Shown: positions 54,128 through 62,229 of the stretch, in pieces
Layout of the letters: the number at the start of each line of letters is the position of its first letter
How positions within the stretch are numbered: position 1 is the stretch's first letter
NCBI RefSeq assembly: GCF_002165375.2
Contig: NZ_CP032134.1
Location: 3,224,001-3,288,000, forward strand
Direction of reading: 5' to 3'
Length of the DNA: 64,000 bases
Origin: Acinetobacter chinensis
Lineage (GTDB): Bacteria; Pseudomonadota; Gammaproteobacteria; Pseudomonadales; Moraxellaceae
Notes under the pieces: generated by a model
Told to the model about the DNA's origin: nothing
Databases searched by the model: none
What the model saw: the letters and a program-made list of their open reading frames with translations, nothing else
Made by a program: the position numbers and the translations under genes

Positions 54128-54421
54128 TAATTTAATTCATTCCATAAGTCACTTTATATGGACACGCTCCAAACTGTTGAATTCTATTCATTTACTCAAT
54201 TTTATATTTTGTCCATATAGACATGCTTTTATAACGACAAATTTTTCACGTTTGTCCATATCCTCAAAAAATGCGTAAAGTGTTAAAAACGTGTTTTAGT
54301 CCGCCTAATTAAAAATGAGCAATCACCAAAAGAAACTTTTGTATCTTACCGACCTTAAAATTTTATGTTTGTTATGCGTCATACAAAATATAAAAATTTT
54401 ATGCTCAAAAGCAGATGACTG
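54128..54421. promoter_or_regulatory. Repeat-rich remnant upstream of the headless pilin
   Basis: The perfect 10-bp inverted pair TATATGGACA (54155-54164) and TGTCCATATA (54210-54219) and further TGTCC/GACA units at 54220, 54236 and 54253 form a cluster. They resemble the GACA/TGTC sites ahead of the other pilin genes. No sigma-54 -24/-12 element follows towards the pilin. No gene is present. Confidence 0.5.
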
Positions 54422-54689
54422 ATGACCAACAACGAGTTTATAGAAATACATCTAGATGCTGAAACAAAGCAATTGGCAGAACGAACTGCCGCTACTCTGG
54501 GTTACGCTACACTCACCGAGTTTTTTTATTTTATTCAAAAATCATGCACCACAAGTTTTACAAGAACACTCTCATATTCAGTTAAGTCATGCTCAGTTCG
54601 AGCAATTTGTTGAAGTATGTAAAACTCAAAATAAGATCCCTACCCGATTAAAACAGGCTACGCAGCTTTTAGATAAAGAAAATTTTTAA
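54422..54689 (+). pseudogene. DUF1778 (TacA-like) antitoxin, frameshifted
   Basis: Frame 1 starts MTNNEFIEIHLDAETKQLAE and runs to LGYATLTEF. A +1 frame then continues FKNHAPQVLQEHSHIQLSHA to the end ATQLLDKENF. The join is at a run of seven T (about 54520-54527); six T would restore one protein of about 88 residues resembling ribbon-helix-helix DUF1778 antitoxins. Such antitoxins pair with GNAT acetyltransferase toxins, but no toxin gene follows. Either a pseudogene or a homopolymer sequencing error. Confidence 0.6.
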
Positions 54690-54698
54690 GGAGCAGAA

Positions 54699-54953
54699 AT
54701 GAAAGTCATTACATGTGCTGAGCTGCAAGACAATTTAGCGGATATACTCGATTACGTTATAGACGATCATGCACCTGTACTTATTAATAGAGAAGATAAA
54801 CAAGCCGTGGTGATAATAAGTCTAGATGATTGTAATGCCTTTAAAGAAACAGCGTACCTACTCAAAAGTCCTGCCAATGCAAAACGGTTACGCGACTCAA
54901 TCGCGCAAATTGAAGCAACTGAAACAACGTGTCATAAACTTAGTAAAGAGTGA
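54699..54953 (+). CDS. Phd/YefM-family antitoxin, apparently orphan
   Basis: An 84-residue protein starting MKVITCAELQDNLADILDYV, with INREDKQAVVIISLDDCNAF, the Phd/YefM DNA-binding and dimer motif. The C-terminal tail would normally neutralise a YoeB/Txe/Doc toxin. AAGGAG precedes the ATG, and the gene follows the DUF1778 remnant by nine bases. The next 350 bases contain no recognisable toxin; a 26-codon frame at 54972 (MVEIAPDYTQKISRD) is too short to assign. Confidence 0.75.
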   Translation: MKVITCAELQDNLADILDYVIDDHAPVLINREDKQAVVIISLDDCNAFKETAYLLKSPANAKRLRDSIAQIEATETTCHKLSKE

Positions 54954-55099
54954 GATTGAGATGCACAGACGATGGTAGAAATAGCGCCCGACTATACCCA
55001 GAAAATTTCACGCGATAGACTTCAACATAAAGAACGACATCACAACACCTAAAAAGAATAACCGAATATATGTGATACGAATCACATAATGGCAATATT

Positions 55100-55245
55100 T
55101 GTCCAAAGTATAAAATTCAATCTGACAAAATTTGTCACTTTTTAACAAAAATATACAGTCGAATTAAAAGTCTTAAATTTTTTTTGTGTAAGGTGCTGTT
55201 TTTCTGTGTAAATTGTCTATAATAAAAGTTGGCATGTTTAATGCT
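55100..55245 (+). promoter_or_regulatory. Sigma-54-like promoter and TGACAAAATTTGTCA palindrome for the 55.3-kb pilin
   Basis: The near-perfect palindrome TGACAAA-A-TTTGTCA is at 55123-55137, with an extra TGTCC at 55100-55104. Downstream, TGGCAT-N5-ATGCT at 55230-55245 approximates the sigma-54 -24/-12 elements, 60 bases before the ATG. The 352-bp gap 54954-55305 holds these and no supported gene. Confidence 0.55.
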
Positions 55246-55305
55246 AATATTAAAATAGCTTACAAAGCTTATAATTAAATTAACAAAACATTTGTGGAGA
55301 ATGTT

Positions 55306-55791
55306 ATGAAATCAAATCAACAGGGCTTCACGCTCATTGAACTCATGATCGTTGTTGCAATTATCGGTATTTTGGCTGCGATTGCGATTCCGCAATACCA
55401 AAACTACATTGCTAAATCTCAAGTTAGCCGTGTAATGTCTGAAACTGGTGCATTAAAAACTGCAGTTGAAACTTGTTTATTAGATGGTAAAACAGATACA
55501 ACAACTCCAGCTTGTGAGCTTGGTTGGACAAATAGTAATCTTATTGGTGCAATGACGCCGCAAACTGGATTGACCGTTAATTTTGGTGCAGGAGAGGCAG
55601 ATTCTACAATTGTCGCTCAGTTTGGTGGTAGTGCAGCTCAAGCATTACAAGTTGCGGGTAAACGTAATTTGACTTGGACTCGTAATGGTGCTACAGGTGC
55701 TTGGGTTTGTTCTACAACTGTAGAACAAAAATATCGTCCAGCAGGCTGTACAGCTTCTACTGCTGCGTCAGCTTCTGGTTCACCTAATTAG
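55306..55791 (+). CDS. pilA: Type IV major pilin (PilA-like) with Ser/Ala-rich tail
   Basis: A 161-residue prepilin. MKSNQQG is followed by FTLIELMIVVAIIGILAAIA. TGGAGA precedes the ATG at 55306; the ATG at 55301 is out of frame and the GTG at 55294 is not needed. A first cysteine pair (ETCLLDG, PACELGW) and a second (WVCSTT, AGCTAS) are present. After the last cysteine comes a low-complexity tail (TASTAASASGSPN), a plausible O-glycosylation site. It differs from the minus-strand pilins but has the ADP1/baumannii-type mature layout. Followed by a terminator and then the modification-like gene cluster. Confidence 0.88.
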   Translation: MKSNQQGFTLIELMIVVAIIGILAAIAIPQYQNYIAKSQVSRVMSETGALKTAVETCLLDGKTDTTTPACELGWTNSNLIGAMTPQTGLTVNFGAGEADSTIVAQFGGSAAQALQVAGKRNLTWTRNGATGAWVCSTTVEQKYRPAGCTASTAASASGSPN

Positions 55792-55809
55792 TAGTCTTAT
55801 ATACTAATT

Positions 55810-55841
55810 AAAACACCTCTCAATTTGGGAGGTGTTTTTAT
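55810..55841 (+). terminator. Terminator or attenuator after the 55.3-kb pilin
   Basis: AAACACCTC-TCAATTTGG-GAGGTGTTTTTA. The next gene starts 15 bases later, so partial read-through from the pilin promoter is likely. Confidence 0.85.
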
Positions 55842-55855
55842 AGAAAAAGATATTT

Positions 55856-57511
55856 ATGTTTGCTTTCCTCATACCAGATTTATATTTTTTATTTAAAGAT
55901 TGGAATTTTTATTTTTTCTTTTTAAGCGTATTTTTTTTAATTTATATTTTATCAATCACTAAAACCACAAAATATTTATTTATCACGCTTCCTATACTTA
56001 TATTAATTCCTTTATATATTTATTATATTTCAATTTATCATGTTTCTATTAACGAACAGGTACTTAGTGTTGTTTTAGAAACAGATTTTCAAGAAGCATG
56101 GCATTTTATTGGTTATAAAATTTATTTATATATTTTTATCTTTATTTTATGGTGTATATGGTGTGCGTATAGTGTACATCGACATTATAAAAAGCCTCTC
56201 TTCTGGAGACACCGTAGTCGTTGGTGGTTTCTTATTGCTGGAAGTATATATGTAGTGTTTTCATATACGATTAATGCGGAAGTTGCAAACCAGATAGATC
56301 AAACGTTTGAGAGTCAGCAAGATAATTTCCTAGTCGATGAAAAGAATTTCTTTGTTCAAGAGGTTAAAAGAACATATCCTTTAGGTTTTTTTATTTCTGT
56401 CTATGACCTAATGAAAGAACAAAGAAAAATTAATAGTGCTTTTGAGCAAAATAAGAATTTTAAATTTTTTGCTCAGCAACATATCAAGACAAAGCAAAAA
56501 CAACTTTATATTTTAGTGATTGGTGAAACCAGCCGTAGAAAAAACTGGCAATTAAATGGCTATGCTAGACCAACTAATCCAAAATTAAGCCAGCAAAATA
56601 ATTTAGTGAATTTTTCAGATATGTTATCCATTTCTAGTGCAACACGTAGTTCTATTCCGATGATACTGACTCGAAAACCAGCAGAACACGTTTATAAATT
56701 TACTTTTGCAGAAAAGTCAGTCATTTCGGCATTTAAAGAAGCTGGTTTTAAAACTTATTGGTTATCTACACAGCAGCGGTTTGGTTCATTTGATACCAGT
56801 ACCTCAGTATATGCTAAGGAAGCAGATCAAATTATTTTCTTGAATAAGGCAAATTATACCGATGCAGGAGAAAAAGATGATGTATTGATTCCAGTTCTGG
56901 ATAAAATTGTTCAGTCTAATGAGCAAAAACAATTTATTGTGATTCATACGTTAGGGAGTCATTATAACTATATGCATCGCTATCCAGAAGAGTTTAATGT
57001 TTTTACACCATCATTAAATAGTTTAGCAAAATATAGTTTACAAGATAAAAAATATAAAGCTGAATTGACAAATAGCTATGATAATTCACTTGTATTTACA
57101 GATTATGTTTTAAATGAGTTTATTGAAATCCTAAAGCGACAGAAAAATACAGCATCTTTTTTATTGTACACATCAGATCATGGTGAAGATTTATTTGATA
57201 ATGGCTGTGATAAAAGTGGTCATGGTTTGGAAACAAAATATAATTTTGAGATTGCCAGTTTTGCATGGTATTCAGACCAGTTTCTAAAAAATTATGTTGA
57301 TAAAGTAAAGATCTTAAATGAAAATAAAGATCGAAAATTGAATCAGACAGCAATATTTCCAACATTGGTAGATGCTGCGAATATAGCAATTCCAGAATAT
57401 GGTAAGGATAGAAGTATATTACAACGCTTTCAGAATTATCCTAGAGTGGTTCTTGGAGGTAAAAATTATGATACGGCAAAATATGAAGGTATGTGTAAGG
57501 AAATAAAATGA
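55856..57511 (+). CDS. Phosphoethanolamine-transferase-like membrane sulfatase-fold protein
   Basis: A 551-residue inner-membrane protein. About four to five hydrophobic segments (residues 1-150) precede a periplasmic sulfatase/alkaline-phosphatase-fold domain. Metal and nucleophile motifs of the EptA/Mcr family are present: E224 in VIGETSRRKNWQLNGYARPT, a probable nucleophile T263 in ISSATRSSIPMIL, DHGED and SGHGLE. The family moves phosphoethanolamine or related phospho-forms onto lipid A, other glycans or, in Neisseria (PptA), onto pilin. The flanking pilins make pilin modification an attractive guess. Lipid A modification is the alternative. Its stop overlaps the next start (ATGA). Confidence 0.8.
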   Translation: MFAFLIPDLYFLFKDWNFYFFFLSVFFLIYILSITKTTKYLFITLPILILIPLYIYYISIYHVSINEQVLSVVLETDFQEAWHFIGYKIYLYIFIFILWCIWCAYSVHRHYKKPLFWRHRSRWWFLIAGSIYVVFSYTINAEVANQIDQTFESQQDNFLVDEKNFFVQEVKRTYPLGFFISVYDLMKEQRKINSAFEQNKNFKFFAQQHIKTKQKQLYILVIGETSRRKNWQLNGYARPTNPKLSQQNNLVNFSDMLSISSATRSSIPMILTRKPAEHVYKFTFAEKSVISAFKEAGFKTYWLSTQQRFGSFDTSTSVYAKEADQIIFLNKANYTDAGEKDDVLIPVLDKIVQSNEQKQFIVIHTLGSHYNYMHRYPEEFNVFTPSLNSLAKYSLQDKKYKAELTNSYDNSLVFTDYVLNEFIEILKRQKNTASFLLYTSDHGEDLFDNGCDKSGHGLETKYNFEIASFAWYSDQFLKNYVDKVKILNENKDRKLNQTAIFPTLVDAANIAIPEYGKDRSILQRFQNYPRVVLGGKNYDTAKYEGMCKEIK

Positions 57512-58125
57512 ATCAAACACAGCAAACGATGCTCTCAAGTTTAGCTGCCATATTTTTTATTTCAGGGTTTAGTGCCTTGATTTATCAGATTTGTTGGCAA
57601 CGCTTACTATTTACAGGTTTTGGTATTGATTTAACCTCAATTACAGTGATTGTCTCTGTATTTATGGCAGGTTTGGGGATCGGTGCTTTTTTTGGTGGTC
57701 GTATTGCAGATAAATTTAACTCAAATATTATTATTATTTTTTGTTTGGTCGAGTTAGGAATAGGAATGTTTGGTTTTTTTAGTTCATTTTTAATTCATAC
57801 CGTACAAAATTTATTTATTCATGCCAATTTAGGATTGTTGGCAGTGGTAACATTTATCTTATTAATTTTTCCAACTTTTTTAATGGGCATGACTTTGCCT
57901 TTATTGACTAGTTTTTTTAATCATTTTATTGAAAATATTGGGAAATCTATTGGGATGTTATATTTTTATAATACATTGGGTGCTGCTTTCGGCTCTTTGG
58001 CAACAGGGTTTATATTGTTTAACTACATGACACTTTCAGAAGCAATCTATTTAGCTGCAATACTCAATGTAACTATTTCAGTTTTAGTTTTCAGTTTATA
58101 TGGTAGAAAAAAATATGAAAAATAA
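57508..58125 (+). CDS. Membrane module of a spermidine-synthase-like protein (first repeat)
   Basis: A 205-residue protein of about six membrane helices. It starts MNQTQQTMLSSLAAIFFISG and has GFSALIYQICWQRLLFTGFG and FMAGLGIGAFFGGRIADKF, typical of the N-terminal transporter-like repeat of large membrane-bound spermidine-synthase-like proteins. In those proteins this repeat, a second similar repeat and the synthase domain are one chain. Here it is a separate gene, overlapping its neighbours by 4 bases upstream and 11 bases downstream. The role is unknown. Confidence 0.7.
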   Translation: MNQTQQTMLSSLAAIFFISGFSALIYQICWQRLLFTGFGIDLTSITVIVSVFMAGLGIGAFFGGRIADKFNSNIIIIFCLVELGIGMFGFFSSFLIHTVQNLFIHANLGLLAVVTFILLIFPTFLMGMTLPLLTSFFNHFIENIGKSIGMLYFYNTLGAAFGSLATGFILFNYMTLSEAIYLAAILNVTISVLVFSLYGRKKYEK

Positions 58126-59605
58126 TTATCTGATTTATTTAATTTCATTTTTTAGTGGTTTTTTGAGTCTAGCACAAGAAATTATTTGGATGCGCCTGAT
58201 TTCTTTTGCTGGAATGTCTGTGCCACAAACATTTTCTTATACTTTGGCACTTTTTTTACTTGGGATTGCTGTTGGCGCACAAATTGGTAAATCTATTTGT
58301 AGCAAGAATGTTGTTTCAATTAATACACTAGGTCATATTTTTATTCTTATTGCTGTTGTCGATTTGATATTAATAGGATTGGTCTATTGGTATCTAAATG
58401 TATTGGGAACATCTATTTTATTTTTGGGTTTATGTGTTTTTGTTTGTGCAGGCATTAGAGGAATTATATTTCCATTAATCCACCATGTAGGTACAGAACA
58501 AGCTAAGACAGGAGCACAAATATCAAATGTTTATTTCTCAAATGTATTTGGAAGTGCATTAGCTCCTATTTTGATTGGTTTTATTATCTTAGATTATTTT
58601 AATACCCAACAGACTTATTTTTTGATTTGTTTTTTAACATTAGTTATAGGTTTTCTGTGTTTGAATGCAGGTGTAGTAAAAAAAGTTGTTGTTGTATTGG
58701 GGGTAGGTGTCTTAGTTTTAGTTGGCTTATCTGAGAGAATTATCCTTGAATTATCAAAAGGGCGTTGGGATGAAGGAAAATATCCTAGCCAAATTTTTGA
58801 AAATAAATATGGCTTTATTCAAGTTTATGACGATGAGGTTGTATTTGGGGCAAATGTATATGATGGTAAGTTCAATACCGATATTTTTAAAAATACCAAT
58901 GGAATTGAGCGTGCCTATTTACTTACAGCAATACATCCAAATGCAGAAAATATTCTCGTAATAGGGTTAAGTACTGGTTCGTGGGTAAAAGTACTCAGTA
59001 CAATGCCAAATGTAAAGAAAATTACAGTGATTGAAATTAATCCAGCGTATATTGATTTAATTAAACAGCATCCAATTGTTTCTGATTTACTGAGAGATAA
59101 TCGTATAGAGTTTATTTTTGATGATGGTAGAAAATGGATACAAAAAAATCAAGATAAAAAATTTGATATTGTATTAATGAATACAACATGGCACTGGCGT
59201 GCGTATGCGAGTAATTTATTAAGCAAGGATTTTTTGAATTTTGTAAGTCATTCTTTAAATGATACAGGCGTAGTTTATTATAATACAACAGAATCCTTAG
59301 ATGCTTATTATACGGCAAAAAGTATATTTCCGTATGTATATAAGCATAGATTTATGGTATTGGCTTCGCATGAAAAACAAACATTAGATTTTGATAGTGT
59401 CCAAAAAAACTTATGTAATTTGAGAGATTACCTGACGAAGAAAAATGTTTTTTTGGGGCAAGAATGTATCCTTGCGACAAATGAAATAATGAAAAATCCA
59501 TTATTATCCTATAAGGAGATTGATTTTTCTAGTTTGGGTCGCAAACCTGAAGTCATTACTGATGATAACATGATTGTAGAATTTAAATATGGAAAAGGGT
59601 TGTAA
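58115..59605 (+). CDS. Membrane-anchored spermidine-synthase-like protein (second repeat plus methyltransferase-fold domain)
   Basis: 496 residues from MKNNYLIYLISFFSGFLSLA. The N-terminal half repeats the motif of the previous gene (SLAQEIIWMRLISFAGMS, LLGIAVGAQIGKS). The C-terminal part (about 240-470) is a Rossmann aminopropyl/methyltransferase fold: LVIGLSTGSWVKVLS, VIEINPAYIDLI, IFDDGRKWI. The acidic Asp-x-Ser-Asp-Pro type motif of true spermidine synthases is replaced by LMNTTWHWRAY, so polyamine synthesis is doubtful. It may modify another substrate. A start 15 bases upstream is possible. Confidence 0.72.
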   Translation: MKNNYLIYLISFFSGFLSLAQEIIWMRLISFAGMSVPQTFSYTLALFLLGIAVGAQIGKSICSKNVVSINTLGHIFILIAVVDLILIGLVYWYLNVLGTSILFLGLCVFVCAGIRGIIFPLIHHVGTEQAKTGAQISNVYFSNVFGSALAPILIGFIILDYFNTQQTYFLICFLTLVIGFLCLNAGVVKKVVVVLGVGVLVLVGLSERIILELSKGRWDEGKYPSQIFENKYGFIQVYDDEVVFGANVYDGKFNTDIFKNTNGIERAYLLTAIHPNAENILVIGLSTGSWVKVLSTMPNVKKITVIEINPAYIDLIKQHPIVSDLLRDNRIEFIFDDGRKWIQKNQDKKFDIVLMNTTWHWRAYASNLLSKDFLNFVSHSLNDTGVVYYNTTESLDAYYTAKSIFPYVYKHRFMVLASHEKQTLDFDSVQKNLCNLRDYLTKKNVFLGQECILATNEIMKNPLLSYKEIDFSSLGRKPEVITDDNMIVEFKYGKGL

Positions 59606-59607
59606 AT

Positions 59608-60813
59608 ATGGGAGGAAAACTATTCTCTAAGATTAAATTTAAAGATATTTTATTTATTATATTTTTAATAATGGGAGTAGTTACCACAACTCACTTTTAT
59701 TTAATAGATCGAGTCGGCTTCTGGCGTTTGGTTTATCCAGTGCAGGCACAATTTGCGATATGGAGTATTGATTGCGATCAAGAGGATACACCTACTTGGA
59801 TGCAAGATAGTTTAAAATATATTATAAAAAATCAAAAAAATTTGACCAATCAAATTGCTTATGTGGATAAGCAGCAAAAACTGTACACCTGTCAAAGTGG
59901 TTGGCAAAAAACCGCAGTATTTTCTGAGAAAATCACCGCAGATACACGTTTTCGCTATGCCAGCATGACTAAAATAGTCACTAACCACGCTATATTGCAT
60001 TTAATAGCACACAATAAAATTCAACTCAATGACCCGCTGATTCGTTATTTACCACAATTACAAAATAAGCCAATGAAAGACCCACGTATACAGCAGATAA
60101 CGATTGCAGACTTGTTACAACAGCGTTCAGGCTTTGACCGCCTAAAAAGTGAAGATATAGTTTTTGCTAATAATAAAAAACCATGGTGTCCAACTCAGTT
60201 GGATGCTATAAGCACGATTAAGCTCGACCATGAGCCAAATACAAAATATACTTATGATAATCGCAATACTTGCTTACTAGGTGTGGTTATAGAGCAAATA
60301 ACGGGACAGCCATATCAAGAATATATACAGCAACATTATCCACTAAAACAACACAATATGAAATTTAGTCATGGTACTTATTATCCAGATGAAGTGCGTT
60401 ATGACTTTAGAAATAATGATTTTTGGATGGAAAGTGATGATAACTCTTTTGACTTCCATGCGATTGCTTCTTCAGCAGGATTGACAGGTAGTGCCAAAGC
60501 CTTAGCCCAAACCATATATCCAATGCTTGCGCAGCCTTATCCAAATATTTTGGATATTGCTCCTGATAATTTAGCAAATTGTCATTTGAATGAGTTTAAA
60601 AGCTGTAATGGCTATGCGATGTGGCACTATCAAAAAGATAAAAATCATCCAAAAATGTATTTTAGAAATGGTGGCTTACCTGCAACGACTTCTCTTGCTA
60701 TGGTGACTAGCAAAAATGAAGTCGTAATATGGGTAAGTAATGGCGCAACATTGTATAGTGAAAATTACGATCAAAATTTTTTAGAAAAATATTTTTATCA
60801 TATTTTACAGTGA
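59608..60813 (+). CDS. Membrane-anchored serine hydrolase (beta-lactamase/PBP class C family)
   Basis: A 401-residue protein with one N-terminal membrane helix (about 12-32, FKDILFIIFLIMGVVTTTHF) and an extracytoplasmic serine hydrolase domain. The catalytic S119-x-x-K122 is in YASMTKIV and Y216-x-N218 in TYDNRNTC; the third box may be the late RNGGLPATT. These proteins include esterases, D-peptidases and acyltransfer enzymes. It starts three bases after the previous stop and ends in a hairpin, so it belongs to the operon 55856-60813. A role in adding or removing a group on pilin or glycan is possible but unproven. Confidence 0.75.
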   Translation: MGGKLFSKIKFKDILFIIFLIMGVVTTTHFYLIDRVGFWRLVYPVQAQFAIWSIDCDQEDTPTWMQDSLKYIIKNQKNLTNQIAYVDKQQKLYTCQSGWQKTAVFSEKITADTRFRYASMTKIVTNHAILHLIAHNKIQLNDPLIRYLPQLQNKPMKDPRIQQITIADLLQQRSGFDRLKSEDIVFANNKKPWCPTQLDAISTIKLDHEPNTKYTYDNRNTCLLGVVIEQITGQPYQEYIQQHYPLKQHNMKFSHGTYYPDEVRYDFRNNDFWMESDDNSFDFHAIASSAGLTGSAKALAQTIYPMLAQPYPNILDIAPDNLANCHLNEFKSCNGYAMWHYQKDKNHPKMYFRNGGLPATTSLAMVTSKNEVVIWVSNGATLYSENYDQNFLEKYFYHILQ

Positions 60814-60921
60814 CATTTTGGTAATTATTTTGCCAAATTTGTCACTTTATATGCTTTCTTAGTAATACTCATTTTCTCAATATTTTGATTTTAATATATT
60901 TTTTATTGGCACGCTTTTTGC
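60810..60921 (+). promoter_or_regulatory. GTGACA...TTTGTCAC repeat and sigma-54 promoter for the 60.9-kb pilin
   Basis: GTGACATTTTGG...CCAAATTTGTCAC (60810-60845) is an inverted repeat that can end the upstream operon and also carries the GACA/TGTC units. TGGCAC-N5-TTGC at 60907-60921 matches the sigma-54 -24/-12 consensus exactly, 30 bases before the ATG. Confidence 0.78.
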
Positions 60922-60950
60922 TTTCTTAAAAATAAATAGAGGGAAGAGCG

Positions 60951-61385
60951 ATGCATAAAGAAAAAGGTTTTACTTTGATTGAGTTGATGATAGTTGTGGC
61001 GATTATTGGAGTTCTCGCTGCAATTGCTATTCCTATGTATCAAAACTATGTAGCAAAAAGTCAGCTTACTGTCGCATTGGCAGAGTTGGAGGGTGCCAAG
61101 ACACAATATGAGCTTATCGTAAGTAATGGTTCTGCTTCTGGGAGTGCGGACTATACTGTGCCAAATATGTTTTTTGCAGGGTTGCAATCCAATCTATGTA
61201 TTTATGCTGTGAATCCGCCAAATGCTACGGGAGATGCAGCACAAGCACTGGTATGTAAATTAAACCATGTCGCTGCTATATTAAAGAATGAATCTCTATA
61301 TTTAAATAGAAGCGCAAGCGGAACATGGTCTTGTACAACTTCTGTAGGTATTGATAATAAGTTTAAGCCTACTGTTTGCATTTAA
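60951..61385 (+). CDS. Type IV pilin (PilA-like), second plus-strand copy
   Basis: A 144-residue prepilin. MHKEKG is followed by FTLIELMIVVAIIGVLAAIA. The mature part has YQNYVAKSQLTVALAELEGA, SNLCIYAV, ALVCKLNH and a terminal pair WSCTTSVG...PTVCI. A GAGGGAAGAG ribosome site precedes it. With 138 mature residues it is short for a major pilin. It is paired with the TfpZ-type gene 38 bases downstream, as the minus-strand pilin is with its tfpZ. Confidence 0.86.
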   Translation: MHKEKGFTLIELMIVVAIIGVLAAIAIPMYQNYVAKSQLTVALAELEGAKTQYELIVSNGSASGSADYTVPNMFFAGLQSNLCIYAVNPPNATGDAAQALVCKLNHVAAILKNESLYLNRSASGTWSCTTSVGIDNKFKPTVCI

Positions 61386-61423
61386 TTTTTGTATAATTAT
61401 ATAAATTCTAATCGGTCATAAAA

Positions 61424-62157
61424 ATGCCAAAGCGTATAAAATTTTTTCTTAATCATATTTCTATATCTATTTTTCTTGCACTAGTTGCAATAGTAATGGT
61501 CTTTTTTATTTGGTATCCATCCCCACTAGCCACTGCTGTCGGGGTGACGCATATCTTTTTGATGCTACTGGCTATCGATGTCATTATTGGACCTGTGCTT
61601 GGCTTTATCGTTTATAAAGAAGGTAAAAAACACTTAAATTTGACTTGAGTGTGATTATTTTAATTCAAATCGCAGCTTTATGTTATGGCATATTTAGCAT
61701 TGAACAAGGTCGTCCTGCATGGTTGGTTTATAATGTAGATCGTTTTGAATTGGTTAGAAAAAATGAATTGGTTGATAGTAATATTCAGCAAGCACAGCCA
61801 CAATTCCAAAAGCCTTCATGGTTTAAACCACAATATGTCGCCACTGAATTTGCCAAAGATACGCAACAACGCAATGATGAAATGTTTGCAGAAGTCTTAG
61901 GTGGTATTTCCATTGCACAGCGCCCAGAACGCTATGTAGAGTTCACTCAAGCTAAAAACCAAATCCAACAACGTGCATTGCCGCTTGTAGAGTTGGAACA
62001 GTACAATTCAAAAACTGAAGTTGAAAAAATTTTAGCAAAATATCCAAATGCAAATGCTTGGTTACCTTTAAAAGCCAATGCAGTAGATATGGTGGTTTTA
62101 GTTAATAAAGAATCTGCAACTATCATCAAAATAGTAGATTTAAGACCATGGAGTTAA
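61424..62157 (+). pseudogene. tfpZ: TfpX/TfpZ pilin accessory gene, frameshifted
   Basis: The first frame encodes MPKRIKFFLNHISISIFLAL through VYKEGKKHLNLT, stop at 61648. A -1 frame resumes at LSVIILIQIAALCYGIFSIE and runs to IVDLRPWS. Together they align end to end with the TfpZ at 50.6 kb (FVYKEGKKTLKMDLSIIILI). One missing G in AATTTGACTTGAG (about 61638-61648; AATTTGGACTTGAG expected) accounts for the break. If real, this pilin lacks its cognate helper unless the 50.6-kb copy serves it. A sequencing error is possible. Confidence 0.78.
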
Positions 62158-62229
62158 TCAAACGTTTGCATTAAGCACAATTTCATAAACGAAAAAATAA
62201 TTTAATAATACACTTGGAGAAATTAAACA

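Noticed and set aside
54954..55080. Toxin partner of the YefM-like antitoxin
   Set aside because: Only a 26-codon frame (54972) is present and it shows no YoeB, Txe, RelE or Doc motif.
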